Source: an uncultured Bacteroidales bacterium (GTDB lineage: Bacteria; Bacteroidota; Bacteroidia; Bacteroidales; Marinilabiliaceae). From it: a DNA stretch of 47,897 nucleotides. The translations under genes were made by a program, and so were the position numbers. The notes beneath the pieces were generated by a model that saw only the letters and a program-made list of their open reading frames with translations, was not told the origin of the DNA and did not search any database. This document shows, piece after piece, positions 1-8,389 of the stretch (position 1 is its first letter; every line of letters begins with the position of its first letter). The stretch lies in the NCBI GenBank assembly GCA_937892095.1, contig CALAVC010000096.1, positions 1 through 47,897 on the forward strand, in the 5' to 3' direction.

Positions 1-1
1 C

Positions 2-3000
2 TCGGCGTGCCTTGGCGGCGAAGTGCCTCAGCTGATTATGAACGGAAAGGTCGATGAGGCCGAACAGACTATCAAGTGGTTTAAAAGCATTTTTGCCGAC
101 GACTATTACCTCGAGATTCAACGTCACCCGACGCCGCCCGACCACCCTTCGCACGACGTGTGGGAGCGTCAGCAACAAGTGTTGCCCGTCATTGTCGAAT
201 TGGCTCGGCGTACAGACACAAAAATAGTCTGCACTAACGACTCGCACTTTATAGATGCCGACAATGCCGAGGCTCACGATAGGCTTATCTGCCTGTCGAC
301 CAATGCCAACGTGAGCGATACGAATCGTATGCACTACACGGGTCAGGAGTGGTTGAAGACTCCCGACGAGATGGCAACTCTCTTTGCCGACTATCCTGAG
401 GCTCTTGCCAACACAATGGAGGTGGCAGCCAAAGTTGAACCCTACGACATAGGGTCAGGGCCTATAATGCCAAAGTTTGAAATCCCGACCGACTTTGGTA
501 CAGAAGAAGAGTATCGTGAGCGACTGACCGAGAAAGATCTCTTTGACGAGTTTACGCAAGACGAGAACGGCAAGGTGGTGCTAAGCCCCGAAAAGGCGGC
601 CGAGAAGATAAAGAAACTTGGTGGCTACGAAAAGCTCTACCGCATAAAGCTCGAAGCGGACTACCTTGCCAAGTTGGCTTGGGAAGGAGCGCACAAGCGA
701 TATGGCGAGACGCTGACCGACGAACAGACTGACCGCATACGCTTCGAGCTACACATCATGAAGACAATGGGTTTCCCAGGCTACTTCTTGATCGTGATGG
801 ACTACATACGCCAAGCGCGCGAAGAACTCGATGTGTGGGTGGGTCCTGGTCGTGGTTCGGCGGCAGGCTCTGTGGTGGCATATTGCTTGTGGATAACCGA
901 CATAGACCCCCTGAAATACGACCTGCTATTTGAACGCTTTTTGAACCCAGACCGTATTTCGCTTCCTGATATTGACGTCGACTTTGCCGACGATGGGCGA
1001 GGCAAGGTGTTGGACTACGTGACGCGCAAGTATGGCAAAGACCACGTCTCGCACCTGATAACCTATGGCACTATGGCAACCAAGAGTGCCGTTGCCGACG
1101 TCGGTCGTGTGCAAGGCGTGCCGCTCTCGACGGTCAACCAAATTAAAAAACTTATTCCAGACAAATTTCCAGAAGACCCGAAGACTGGTAAGGCTCCAAA
1201 GGTCAACTTGAAGAATTGCTATAAGCTAATACCTGAGTTCCGTCAGATATACGATGGACCAGACCCCAATCTGTCGTCCATGCTCCACTATGCCGAGCAA
1301 CTCGAAGACACGGTGCGTCAGACGGGCATACACGCGTGTGGCTTCATCATTGGAGCCGACGACTTAAGCAAGTTTGCGCCCATTGCGACGGTGAAAGATA
1401 AGGAGACGGGCGAGAACGTGCAGGTGACGCAGTACGACGGACACTATGTCGAGTCGGTCGGACTGATAAAGATGGACTTTTTGGGACTCATTACGCTTCG
1501 CATTATGAAAGAGGCAGTCTCTAACATCAAGAAAAGGCACGGCATAGACCTCGACATCTTTTCTGTGCCTATTGATGACCCCGAGACCTATCGCCTCTAT
1601 GCCGAAGGACGCACTGTCGGCACGTTCCAGTTCGAGAGCCCTGGCATGCGCAAATATCTCAAAGAGCTCAAGCCTACGGTGTTTGAAGACCTCATTGCTA
1701 TGAACGCCCTCTATCGCCCAGGACCTATGGACTACATCCCGCAGTTCATTGCTCGTAAGAGTGGGCGCGAACCCATTACGTACGACATCCCCGTAATGGA
1801 AAAGTATCTGAAAGATACTTATGGCGTAACGGTCTATCAAGAGCAAGTGATGCTCCTTTCGCGCTTGCTTGCCGACTTTACGCGTGGCGAGAGCGACCAG
1901 TTGCGTAAGGCCATGGGTAAGAAGCAGATTGCTGTGCTTAATGCTCTTAAGCCAAAGTTTATCAACGGTGGCGAAAAGAATGGCTATGATGCCAAAGTGC
2001 TCGAGAAGATTTGGGCCGACTGGGAAAAGTTTGCGTCGTATGCGTTCAACAAAAGTCATGCTACTTGCTACTCGTGGGTGGCATACCAGACAGCATACCT
2101 CAAAGCTCACTATCCGGCAGAGTATATGGCGGCATTGCTGACGAGCGTCAAAGACAAGTATGACGACGTGGCCAAGTATATGGACGAGTGCAAACAAATG
2201 GGACTCGGCATTCACGGACCCGACGTCAACAATTCGGAACTAAATTTTAGCGTTAGTGCCGATGGTAGTGTCGTCTTTGGGCTTGGTGGTGTCAAGGGTG
2301 TCGGCACGTCGGCCGTCGAAAGCATCATTAGCGAGCGCAATCGTGGTGGCAACTTTAAGTCGATATACGATTTCGTGGAGCGAGTCAACCTGACGGCTTG
2401 CAACCGCAAGACAATGGAAAGTCTTGCCATGGCAGGAGCTTTTGATAGTCTTGGCGACGTGCGCCGAGAGCAGTTTTTCGTGCAAGCACCATCTGGTCTT
2501 ACGGGTAGCGAAATTTTGTTGCGCTACGGCACCAGTTTTCAGAACGATAGCCACGAGCAGCAGAACAACCTTTTTGGAGATAGCCTGACGGTCTCGATTG
2601 CTAAGCCATTGCTTCCAGAGGTGCCCAACCCATGGTCGGACCTCGAGAGGCTCAATCATGAAAAAGATGTCGTCGGTAACTACATCTCGTCGCATCCGCT
2701 TGCTATGTTTAGCTTCGAGATGAAGTACATAGCCAATACGCGCATGACCGAGCTTGCCGAAGACAATTTGGAGCATTTGCTTGGTCGGAACTTTGTGTGC
2801 TGTGGCATAGTTACGGGTGTACGCAATGGCATGACCAAAAAGCAGATGCCATATTTGGTGGCGACAATAGAAGACATGGACGGAAGTGGCGAATTTGCTC
2901 TGTTCAACAAAGACTACACGACCTATGCCACCTACTTTCAGCCCAACGCCTACGTGTGCATAACGGGACGTGTGGAGAAAAGCCAATATTCCGACCGCAT

Positions 3001-3322
3001 AAACAAAAATATCTCGTCGGTGATGTATATGTCCGACATGTTGCACTCGGGACGCATTCATAGTGTAACGCTCGACGTCGACCTTGAGTGTGTCGACCGT
3101 TCGCTTGTCGACCTGCTTTCCGATGTGCTTGTCGAGAATAGTCGTCGTCCGCAAGTGCCACAGCCCGACGCTCCGCCATGTGTACCTGTCCGCTTCCGCA
3201 TTAGCGACCACAATTCTAAGATAGACGTGCGAATGTCTTCGTCGTCGTATAGTGTCGAACTCGGACCGCGCATAATGAATTTTGTCGAAGAGACCGAGGG
3301 TGTGGAGATGATGGTGAATTAG
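2..3322 (+). CDS. dnaE: DNA polymerase III alpha subunit, 5'-truncated by the window edge
   Basis: This is the catalytic subunit of the replicative DNA polymerase. The frame is already open at base 2 (SACLGGEVPQ), so the true start lies outside the window and the GTG at 23 is internal. The remaining 1,107 codons hold the end of the PHP domain, the palm with GPGRGSAAGS (about 844-873) and the metal-binding PDIDVDF motif (about 965-985), the fingers with YQEQVM (about 1836) and FNKSHA (about 2046), and a C-terminal OB-fold region (about 2780-3050). Bacterial DnaE proteins usually have about 1,150-1,250 residues, so little more than 100 N-terminal residues are missing. The stop is 14 bases before a restriction-endonuclease relic. 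Seen: motifs and open frame. Known: family role. It is DnaE type rather than PolC type because no exonuclease domain interrupts the PHP region that is visible. Confidence 0.97.
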   Translation, partial: SACLGGEVPQLIMNGKVDEAEQTIKWFKSIFADDYYLEIQRHPTPPDHPSHDVWERQQQVLPVIVELARRTDTKIVCTNDSHFIDADNAEAHDRLICLSTNANVSDTNRMHYTGQEWLKTPDEMATLFADYPEALANTMEVAAKVEPYDIGSGPIMPKFEIPTDFGTEEEYRERLTEKDLFDEFTQDENGKVVLSPEKAAEKIKKLGGYEKLYRIKLEADYLAKLAWEGAHKRYGETLTDEQTDRIRFELHIMKTMGFPGYFLIVMDYIRQAREELDVWVGPGRGSAAGSVVAYCLWITDIDPLKYDLLFERFLNPDRISLPDIDVDFADDGRGKVLDYVTRKYGKDHVSHLITYGTMATKSAVADVGRVQGVPLSTVNQIKKLIPDKFPEDPKTGKAPKVNLKNCYKLIPEFRQIYDGPDPNLSSMLHYAEQLEDTVRQTGIHACGFIIGADDLSKFAPIATVKDKETGENVQVTQYDGHYVESVGLIKMDFLGLITLRIMKEAVSNIKKRHGIDLDIFSVPIDDPETYRLYAEGRTVGTFQFESPGMRKYLKELKPTVFEDLIAMNALYRPGPMDYIPQFIARKSGREPITYDIPVMEKYLKDTYGVTVYQEQVMLLSRLLADFTRGESDQLRKAMGKKQIAVLNALKPKFINGGEKNGYDAKVLEKIWADWEKFASYAFNKSHATCYSWVAYQTAYLKAHYPAEYMAALLTSVKDKYDDVAKYMDECKQMGLGIHGPDVNNSELNFSVSADGSVVFGLGGVKGVGTSAVESIISERNRGGNFKSIYDFVERVNLTACNRKTMESLAMAGAFDSLGDVRREQFFVQAPSGLTGSEILLRYGTSFQNDSHEQQNNLFGDSLTVSIAKPLLPEVPNPWSDLERLNHEKDVVGNYISSHPLAMFSFEMKYIANTRMTELAEDNLEHLLGRNFVCCGIVTGVRNGMTKKQMPYLVATIEDMDGSGEFALFNKDYTTYATYFQPNAYVCITGRVEKSQYSDRINKNISSVMYMSDMLHSGRIHSVTLDVDLECVDRSLVDLLSDVLVENSRRPQVPQPDAPPCVPVRFRISDHNSKIDVRMSSSSYSVELGPRIMNFVEETEGVEMMVN

Positions 3323-3336
3323 GAATAGATAGATTT

Positions 3337-3900
3337 ATGACATCTAAAGAATTTGTTCAACTAACTCCGTAAAGAAGTCAGTTCATATAAAAGTTTCCTT
3401 GAAACCGACAGTCAAGATTGGATTGTCAAAGGGTTCATTGATATAGACAAGAATGTTTATACAATAACGAATGATACGAAGGTAGTGTCAAAAATAATTG
3501 AAATACTACTTATTCCTAAATTGGATGCATTTGCCCATGAAAATGGCTTGGAACTCGAATTGCCCTCTAAACAGAATTTCTATCCAGATTTAACTTTCAA
3601 AGACAAACAAGGACATTTGAAAACTTCATTTTCTTTGTTCAGCCGAAATGGAAAATTGCGAATGATATTCCAGGTAGCGGTAATACACGGAATATTGGAG
3701 GTATTACAAATATCCAAAAATTGATAAATGGCGAAGGCCCGTTTGCAGATTTAGGTGAAGATGTGTTTGATGATTACTGGAAGTGGTATTTCAATAAAGC
3801 AGACGCCCGAACGGCAGGTATCGGTGAACCTCATTATCATAATCTTGCTACCTATAAGGAGTTCCTGAAATCTCAATCGGATAAATTAAACAAATTTAAA
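3337..3900 (+). pseudogene. Remnant of an EcoRV-type type II restriction endonuclease
   Basis: Joining three frames gives a protein that follows R.EcoRV (about 245 residues, cuts GATATC). It starts at ATG 3337 (MTSKEFVQL), shifts frame near 3363 through what looks like one extra A, continues through DTKVVSKIIEI and QNFYPDLTF (EcoRV: DTKVLSTIFEL and QNHYPDFTL, including metal ligand Asp74), then breaks near 3617. It resumes in another frame with PGSGNTRNIGGI (EcoRV AGSGNTTNIGSI) and DVFDDYWKWY (EcoRV DEFLDYWRNY). The join removes roughly 80 codons that should hold the catalytic Asp90 and Lys92, so the product cannot cut DNA. The end is approximate because the original stop is gone. No cognate methyltransferase lies beside it. 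The EcoRV comparison is from memory of that protein, not a search; several blocks agree in order, so I am fairly sure. Confidence 0.82.
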
Positions 3901-4136
3901 TACTTTTCTTTGCCGCTACCGTCGAAAAATCGCTTGAGGGCAAGTTTTCTTATGGGCATAAACTCCGTAGTTCTCAAAGTCTCGGTTTCAAGATGTTTCT
4001 CCCCGTCCGCAACGGCTCGCCCGACTTTTCCGCAATGCAAGACTTCATAGTAGCGGTGCAGAAGCTCGTCATTCGTGATGTGGTGGACTATGCGGACAAG
4101 AAGATTACTGCAACCAAACTAACAATCGGTTGCTGA
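3901..4136 (+). pseudogene. 3' fragment of an unidentified gene, possibly restriction-modification related
   Basis: Frame 3 stays open here to the TGA at 4134-4136 and encodes about 75 residues, including SLEGKFSYGHKLRSS, FKMFLPVRNGSPDFSAMQDF and KLVIRDVVDYADKKI. There is no start codon with a plausible leader, and the preceding frame belongs to the EcoRV-like relic, so this looks like the C-terminal end of a larger gene fused to the relic by deletion. The ending resembles the C-terminal parts of target-recognition or specificity proteins of restriction-modification systems, but only by general impression. It is convergent with the lipoprotein gene that ends at 4168. Coding character (conserved-looking hydrophobic spacing, clean stop) is better supported than identity. 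Confidence 0.4.
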
Positions 4137-4167
4137 GTTTCGTCAGCTAACGTTCTAAGAAAAGCTA

Positions 4168-5427
4168 TCAGAACGAAAGTCCACGTTTGCTCCCTACGAA
4201 CTTAATGTCCATGGCGTAGGGTGCAGAGCCAAGTTTTGTCATCGCGAGAGTGAACGAGATGTTGCCGTTGGCATCGACAATGCCGTCTTTTAGTGTGCCT
4301 ACGACATCTTTCTGTGTGCCGCTAAAGTCGGCAGTGGTCTCAAATGCAGTCTCGGACAAGGCGGTCGTTTCGTCGTCATTCCTCACTATGCCGACATTGT
4401 CTATGGCAAATGCGCCAACCGACGCCATGACCGTGAATGAGCCAATGACGACTCTAACTTTTTCGGCAGATATTTTTTTTAATCGGACAGCACAGTCGCC
4501 ACCCATTGTCATGCCCATGCCGGTCGCTCCAATTTGCCCGTCGTATGTTGCACACACAGCGTCGGACGCGTCAATGTCTTCGGCGTATGTCCCAGCTCTG
4601 AATACAATTGTTGTCCCTCCATACACACTTGGCAAGTAGAACGTCAGAGTGCCACTGCCAGCATCGTCAATCTCTCCGTCTACGCTACAATCATATCGGA
4701 CACTTTGTCCGTCTTGCGAAGTCATGTCGGCATGCCCACTGCCCACGACGGTCAACATGCCGTTTCCTGCGATGCTTCGTGAGTACTTGTTGTTAATGGT
4801 GTACGTTCCCCAAGTGTCTGATGACATTGTCAGTCCGCGATGCCCAACAATACATTTTGTACCATAGTCGTATGGTTGGTTGTTCATCGAGTTGTTGCTT
4901 ACGTTCAGCGTGCCAGTCAACGCATATTGCGTTGGTGCAGAGCCTGTGTAGAAATAGAGTGTCGTGTCGTTGCTTAGCTCCAGCGTAAACGTGCCATTGC
5001 TTAGCTCGTCTGCTATTTTGCCGTCCATAAAGACGTTGTCTCCGCTGCCATATACAGCAACTTCGTCGCCCTCGCTAGATTTGTCAAACAGATAGTCGCT
5101 TCCGTCAATTACGACTTTGCCATACGTTGTCGATTGCCAAACTGCAGAGTCTTCATAGATGTTCACGTAGCAGTTGTCGTCGACAATTTGCTTTGCGTAG
5201 TTGCGTGGCACACTTTCCAAATATCCTCGTAAAACAACCTGCAGCGTAGAGTCTATTTTCTCGTTGTTTTCTATTTTCTCTGCCTGTTCGTTTGGTTTGT
5301 TGTCTGTAGAGTCTTTTTTCTCTTCTTGTGGTTGGGGTTCAGGAGTCTCACCTTTTTTTTCATCGTCGCAGCTTTGCAGAGCCACACACATGCAAAGTGC
5401 TATGCTGAGGTAATTTCTTAGCATCAT
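4168..5427 (-). CDS. Surface lipoprotein with calycin-like C-terminal domain
   Basis: A 419-residue exported lipoprotein. The N-terminus is a lipoprotein signal with a lipobox ending LQSC (Cys20), then an acidic, Pro/Gln/Glu-rich linker (about 21-60), then beta-rich sequence with many Gly, Thr and Val residues. The last about 130 residues alternate strand-like segments (AVRLKKISAEKVRVVI, NVGIV, FSGTQKDVVGTLKDG, SFTLAM) in the manner of the Bacteroidetes calycin-like domain (PF13944 type). No catalytic motif is visible. The gene stands alone on the minus strand, divergent from the TlpA operon, with a good promoter at 5438-5468 that leaves a very short leader. The substrate or partner is unknown; the domain call is an inference from pattern. 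Confidence 0.75.
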   Translation of the reverse strand: MMLRNYLSIALCMCVALQSCDDEKKGETPEPQPQEEKKDSTDNKPNEQAEKIENNEKIDSTLQVVLRGYLESVPRNYAKQIVDDNCYVNIYEDSAVWQSTTYGKVVIDGSDYLFDKSSEGDEVAVYGSGDNVFMDGKIADELSNGTFTLELSNDTTLYFYTGSAPTQYALTGTLNVSNNSMNNQPYDYGTKCIVGHRGLTMSSDTWGTYTINNKYSRSIAGNGMLTVVGSGHADMTSQDGQSVRYDCSVDGEIDDAGSGTLTFYLPSVYGGTTIVFRAGTYAEDIDASDAVCATYDGQIGATGMGMTMGGDCAVRLKKISAEKVRVVIGSFTVMASVGAFAIDNVGIVRNDDETTALSETAFETTADFSGTQKDVVGTLKDGIVDANGNISFTLAMTKLGSAPYAMDIKFVGSKRGLSF

Positions 5428-5437
5428 CTTTTTTCTG

Positions 5438-5468
5438 CAAAATTATCTTTGTCGGTTTGGGGTGGCAA
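5438..5468 (-). promoter_or_regulatory. Bacteroidetes-type promoter for the 4168-5427 lipoprotein
   Basis: On the minus strand TTG (CAA at 5466-5468) is followed after exactly 20 bases by TAATTTTG (5445-5438), matching the Bacteroidetes TTG/TAnnTTTG consensus. Transcription would begin near 5431, only a few bases before the ATG at 5427, so the mRNA would be nearly leaderless. Confidence 0.6.
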
Positions 5469-5490
5469 TACTTATATTTTTCTAAATTTG
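5457..5490 (+). promoter_or_regulatory. Probable promoter of the TlpA-DUF6029-Omp28 operon
   Basis: TAAATTTG at 5483-5490 matches the -7 consensus TAnnTTTG. TTG at 5457-5459 lies 23 bases upstream, slightly longer than the usual 19-21. The predicted start near 5497 leaves about a 36-base leader before ATG 5533. A second match, TATCTTTG at 5444-5451, overlaps the divergent minus-strand -7 box, so the two promoters may compete. Confidence 0.5.
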
Positions 5491-5532
5491 CGCCCGTTTT
5501 CCAATTTAAACTTATTAAAAATAAAAGTGATT

Positions 5533-6018
5533 ATGCATAAGCTGCTGTTGCTTATGATGCTGATTACGAGCCAATTAGCAATGGCCCAGTTGCCTCAAGT
5601 TTACCTAAAAGACATTGATGGACGTCGAATAGACACTTCAAAATTGGACAATGACGGCCGTCCGTTCATTATTTCGTTTTTCGCTTCGTGGTGCAAGCCT
5701 TGTCTTAGAGAGCTCAATTCGATAAACTCACAGTATGGTGAGTGGCAACGCCTGACGGGGTGCCGACTGGTGGCTGTCTCTATCGACCGCGCACAAGACG
5801 TGGCAAAGGTTAAGCCACTCGTTAGTGCGCAAGAGTGGAAATTTGAGCAAGTCTTGCTCGACCCAAATTCTGTATTCTTGCGCAAGTTGGGCTTTCAGAT
5901 GGTCCCGTCCATGGTCATTGTGGCTCCCGACGGCACAATTGTCGATAGGCGAAATGGCTATGTCGACGGCGAAGAATCTTCTATTCTCGATAAGTTGAAA
6001 GAAATATTGGCCGAGTAG
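5533..6018 (+). CDS. TlpA-like exported thiol-disulfide oxidoreductase
   Basis: A 161-residue thioredoxin-fold protein. ATG 5533 is chosen because it is followed directly by a signal peptide (MHKLLLLMMLITSQLAMAQ); the frame is open further upstream but would put about 28 unrelated residues in front of the signal and would cover the promoter. The active site is WCKPC (Cys54/Cys57), followed by a typical TlpA order: VSIDRAQDV, then PSMVIVAPDGTIV with the cis-proline segment VPS. Such proteins reduce or isomerise disulfides outside the cytoplasm. It is the first gene of an operon with a DUF6029 barrel (10 bases downstream) and a second thioredoxin-like lipoprotein, which suggests a role in folding or redox control of those exported, cysteine-containing partners (inference). 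Confidence 0.88.
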   Translation: MHKLLLLMMLITSQLAMAQLPQVYLKDIDGRRIDTSKLDNDGRPFIISFFASWCKPCLRELNSINSQYGEWQRLTGCRLVAVSIDRAQDVAKVKPLVSAQEWKFEQVLLDPNSVFLRKLGFQMVPSMVIVAPDGTIVDRRNGYVDGEESSILDKLKEILAE

Positions 6019-6028
6019 TTTTTTGTCG

Positions 6029-7618
6029 ATGAGGTCGTGTGCGTTTTTGTTGTTTGCTCTTAGCTTGTCTTCGTCGTGCTTTGCACAAGGTGTCGACTTG
6101 CGCAAGCTATACAATCTGTATGTGCATTTGCCCAAATTGGTTGCCACAACCGATGCGCTTGCCGATAAAGACGGTTTGCATGCCAACACCTATGCCGATC
6201 TTTCGGTTCTCATCTTAGACCACACCGACCTACGCCTCCGCTACGAACACATGACGCGTCCTCTGCCTGGCTTCGATAGCAACTTTGCAGGGCATGGATT
6301 TGCGCATGTCTCGCTATCTCAGTCTGTCAACGAAAAGTTTAGCTACGTTCTTGGCGACGTCTATGAGCAGTTTGGCAGTGGTGCAGCGCTTAGGCTCTAC
6401 GAAGACCGCACATTGGGCATCGACGGTTCTCTGCGAGGAGGCGAAATGACGTTAGAACTAACGAATTTTGAGCTTAAAGCTCTTGCAGGCAGACAGCGTT
6501 GCTATTGGAAACACAATAAGAGTGTTGTGTGGGGTGCCGAAGTGTCGTGCCCCATAACAGATGTTTTGGGTAGCGAGACGACTTCGGTAAGCGTGTCGGG
6601 CTTCTATGTCGGGCGGCGCGAACGCTCGCAAGAAGACATAATGGTTTCAACTAACGAGCGCCTACGTTTGCCTACTTTGCTTGCTCACTTCGGGGGGCAG
6701 GTGTCGATTAATAGCAGCGGTTTTGCTGCCCAGCTCGAAGGTGTCGTGCGTAGTCAAGACCCTTCGCGCGACAACAACTACACCTATGGGCGAGGCAATT
6801 GTTTCTCGGCATGGGTGTCTTTGTCCAAAAGTGGGCGTAGTCTTGTTTTTCAGGCTCGCCGAAATTACAACATGTCTGTTCGCAGTCGACGCTCCGACAC
6901 TGGTAATGCGTCTATGCTAAATCATTTGCCTCCGTTTAGCATGCAACACACAGCCTCGCTGATGGCCTTGCGCCCCTATGCCACTCAGACTCTTGGCGAG
7001 TGGGCTTTTCAGGTCGAGGCGCGTCGCAAAATGACGAAAGATTGTCGTTTGGATATTCATTTCTCGCACATACGTGGGCTTCTTGGTAAAGAGGGTGGGG
7101 GAGAGCCGTTGGGTAGCGATGGGCTTAAACCATCGGTCTTTAAGACCAGAGAACTTTATTTTCAAGATTTCAACGTCCGCTTAGCAAAGATGGTTGAGCA
7201 AATGACTTTCGACGTGATGTATTCTTATCAAAAATATGCGCAAGCCACCATCGAAAATCATGGAGAGCCAATGATAGATTCGCACATCGTCTTGCTCGAA
7301 GGGTGTTTCCCACTCTCCAGTGTTCTGACTTTGCGCACCGAGTTGCAAGGCCTAATGGCAAGCTGTGGAGGCAATTGGTTGGCGGCTCTTGTGGAGTTGT
7401 CGGTTGCTCCCAAGATTATGTTTTCTGCACAAGACATGTGGAACGCAAGTGGCACCGAAGGAAACTTCTATCGTGTAGGCATTGCCTATACAGGTCTTTT
7501 GGGGCGTCTCGCAGCAGGCTATGGCAAGACGCGTGCGGGCTACAACTGTTCGGGAGGTGTCTGTCGTTTCGTCCCTCAAACCGAGGGTGCATATATTCAA
7601 ATGACCTTCAATCCCTGA
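6029..7618 (+). CDS. DUF6029 family outer-membrane beta-barrel protein
   Basis: A 529-residue exported protein. ATG 6029 starts a signal peptide (MRSCAFLLFALSLSSSCFAQ); a TTG two codons earlier is less likely. The body is rich in alternating polar and hydrophobic strands. It contains the segment FSYVLGDVYEQFGSGAALR followed by YEDRTLGIDGSLRG, which I recognise as the hallmark of the Bacteroidetes DUF6029 barrel family. The C-terminus ends in an aromatic-rich strand (YIQMTFNP), as expected for barrel insertion. It lies 10 bases after the TlpA gene and 6 bases before the Omp28-like gene, so the three are probably co-transcribed. The transported or bound substrate is not known for this family. 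Confidence 0.8.
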   Translation: MRSCAFLLFALSLSSSCFAQGVDLRKLYNLYVHLPKLVATTDALADKDGLHANTYADLSVLILDHTDLRLRYEHMTRPLPGFDSNFAGHGFAHVSLSQSVNEKFSYVLGDVYEQFGSGAALRLYEDRTLGIDGSLRGGEMTLELTNFELKALAGRQRCYWKHNKSVVWGAEVSCPITDVLGSETTSVSVSGFYVGRRERSQEDIMVSTNERLRLPTLLAHFGGQVSINSSGFAAQLEGVVRSQDPSRDNNYTYGRGNCFSAWVSLSKSGRSLVFQARRNYNMSVRSRRSDTGNASMLNHLPPFSMQHTASLMALRPYATQTLGEWAFQVEARRKMTKDCRLDIHFSHIRGLLGKEGGGEPLGSDGLKPSVFKTRELYFQDFNVRLAKMVEQMTFDVMYSYQKYAQATIENHGEPMIDSHIVLLEGCFPLSSVLTLRTELQGLMASCGGNWLAALVELSVAPKIMFSAQDMWNASGTEGNFYRVGIAYTGLLGRLAAGYGKTRAGYNCSGGVCRFVPQTEGAYIQMTFNP

Positions 7619-7624
7619 ATTTTC

Positions 7625-8389
7625 GTGAATAAGTATTTACTTCTGTTGCTCATTGTCGGTTCGTTGGGTGGCTTGTTGGCATGCGACGAATATTCTGCCG
7701 AAGAACGATATGAAAACGTTGCGTTTGCCGAGGCTCAGCACAGTGTTTTGGCTCTCGATTTTACTGGTCAGTGGTGTGTCAATTGTCCGTCGGCAACAGC
7801 AACCCTTGAGACGACGTTGAGCAATGGTTGTCCTCTTGTTGTCGTTAGCGTTTTTTTGCCCTACTTGGTCGACGTGCCAAGCATGAATCTTCATTGTGCC
7901 GATGGGCTGACAATAGCTCAAAGCCTTGGAGTCGATGTTAGTTCTGCACCATGGCTTGTAGCCGATCTTGACAAGTCGACACTCTGTTCCGACTATGCCC
8001 AGTGGCCCGCCATTTTGTGCAGTCGGGCCGAAGGTGTCGGAGCGTCTATATCCACATCTGTATCCTACGATTCTGAAAAGAAAATAGCCACTTTGCAGTG
8101 TCTTGTCGACACAATGCAGACAAATTGTAGGCTGTTGTTTTTCCTGACCGAAGACAGCGTCTGTGCGCCTCAGATGATGAGTGCTAACGTGGTCGATAAT
8201 GAACATATTCACAACAACGTCCTCCGTCGACTCCTCACGCCAATGTGTGGCGTTGAACTTGGTGGCAATACGTATCTTGCAGAGTTCGACGTCGCAGACA
8301 ATTGGCTTGTTGAACACCTAAATCTGATTTCAGTTCTGACCGACAATAGTGGACGAGCCATTCAAAGCACAAAAACCAATTTCAAATGA
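7625..8389 (+). CDS. Omp28-like lipoprotein with thioredoxin-type CxxC
   Basis: A 254-residue lipoprotein. The GTG start at 7625 is followed by a lipoprotein signal ending GLLAC (Cys20). The first domain is thioredoxin-like, with VLALDFTGQWCVNCPSA giving a CxxC pair at Cys51/Cys54 directly after a strand, as in Omp28-related outer-membrane proteins. The second half (about 140-254) is beta-rich and reads like the Omp28 C-terminal region (HIHNNVLRRLLTP, ADNWLVEHLNLISVLTD). Six further cysteines are unusual for a Bacteroidales lipoprotein and fit a redox role. It overlaps the next gene by ATGA. Likely co-expressed with the TlpA and DUF6029 genes; the exact substrate is unknown. Confidence 0.8.
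   Translation: MNKYLLLLLIVGSLGGLLACDEYSAEERYENVAFAEAQHSVLALDFTGQWCVNCPSATATLETTLSNGCPLVVVSVFLPYLVDVPSMNLHCADGLTIAQSLGVDVSSAPWLVADLDKSTLCSDYAQWPAILCSRAEGVGASISTSVSYDSEKKIATLQCLVDTMQTNCRLLFFLTEDSVCAPQMMSANVVDNEHIHNNVLRRLLTPMCGVELGGNTYLAEFDVADNWLVEHLNLISVLTDNSGRAIQSTKTNFK

Noticed and set aside
1364..3211. Long minus-strand open frames opposite dnaE
   Set aside because: They are mirror frames of a strongly conserved gene, show no recognisable domain and have His/Val/Arg-rich composition typical of antisense reading.
3485..4050. Two separate small genes at 3485-3724 and 3721-4050
   Set aside because: Read together with the upstream frame they reconstruct one EcoRV-type endonuclease interrupted by a frameshift and a deletion; neither has its own start context.
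4151..4175. Hairpin CGTTCT/AGAACG overlapping the lipoprotein stop
   Set aside because: Only 6 bp with a 13-base loop and no T run; too weak to call a terminator.
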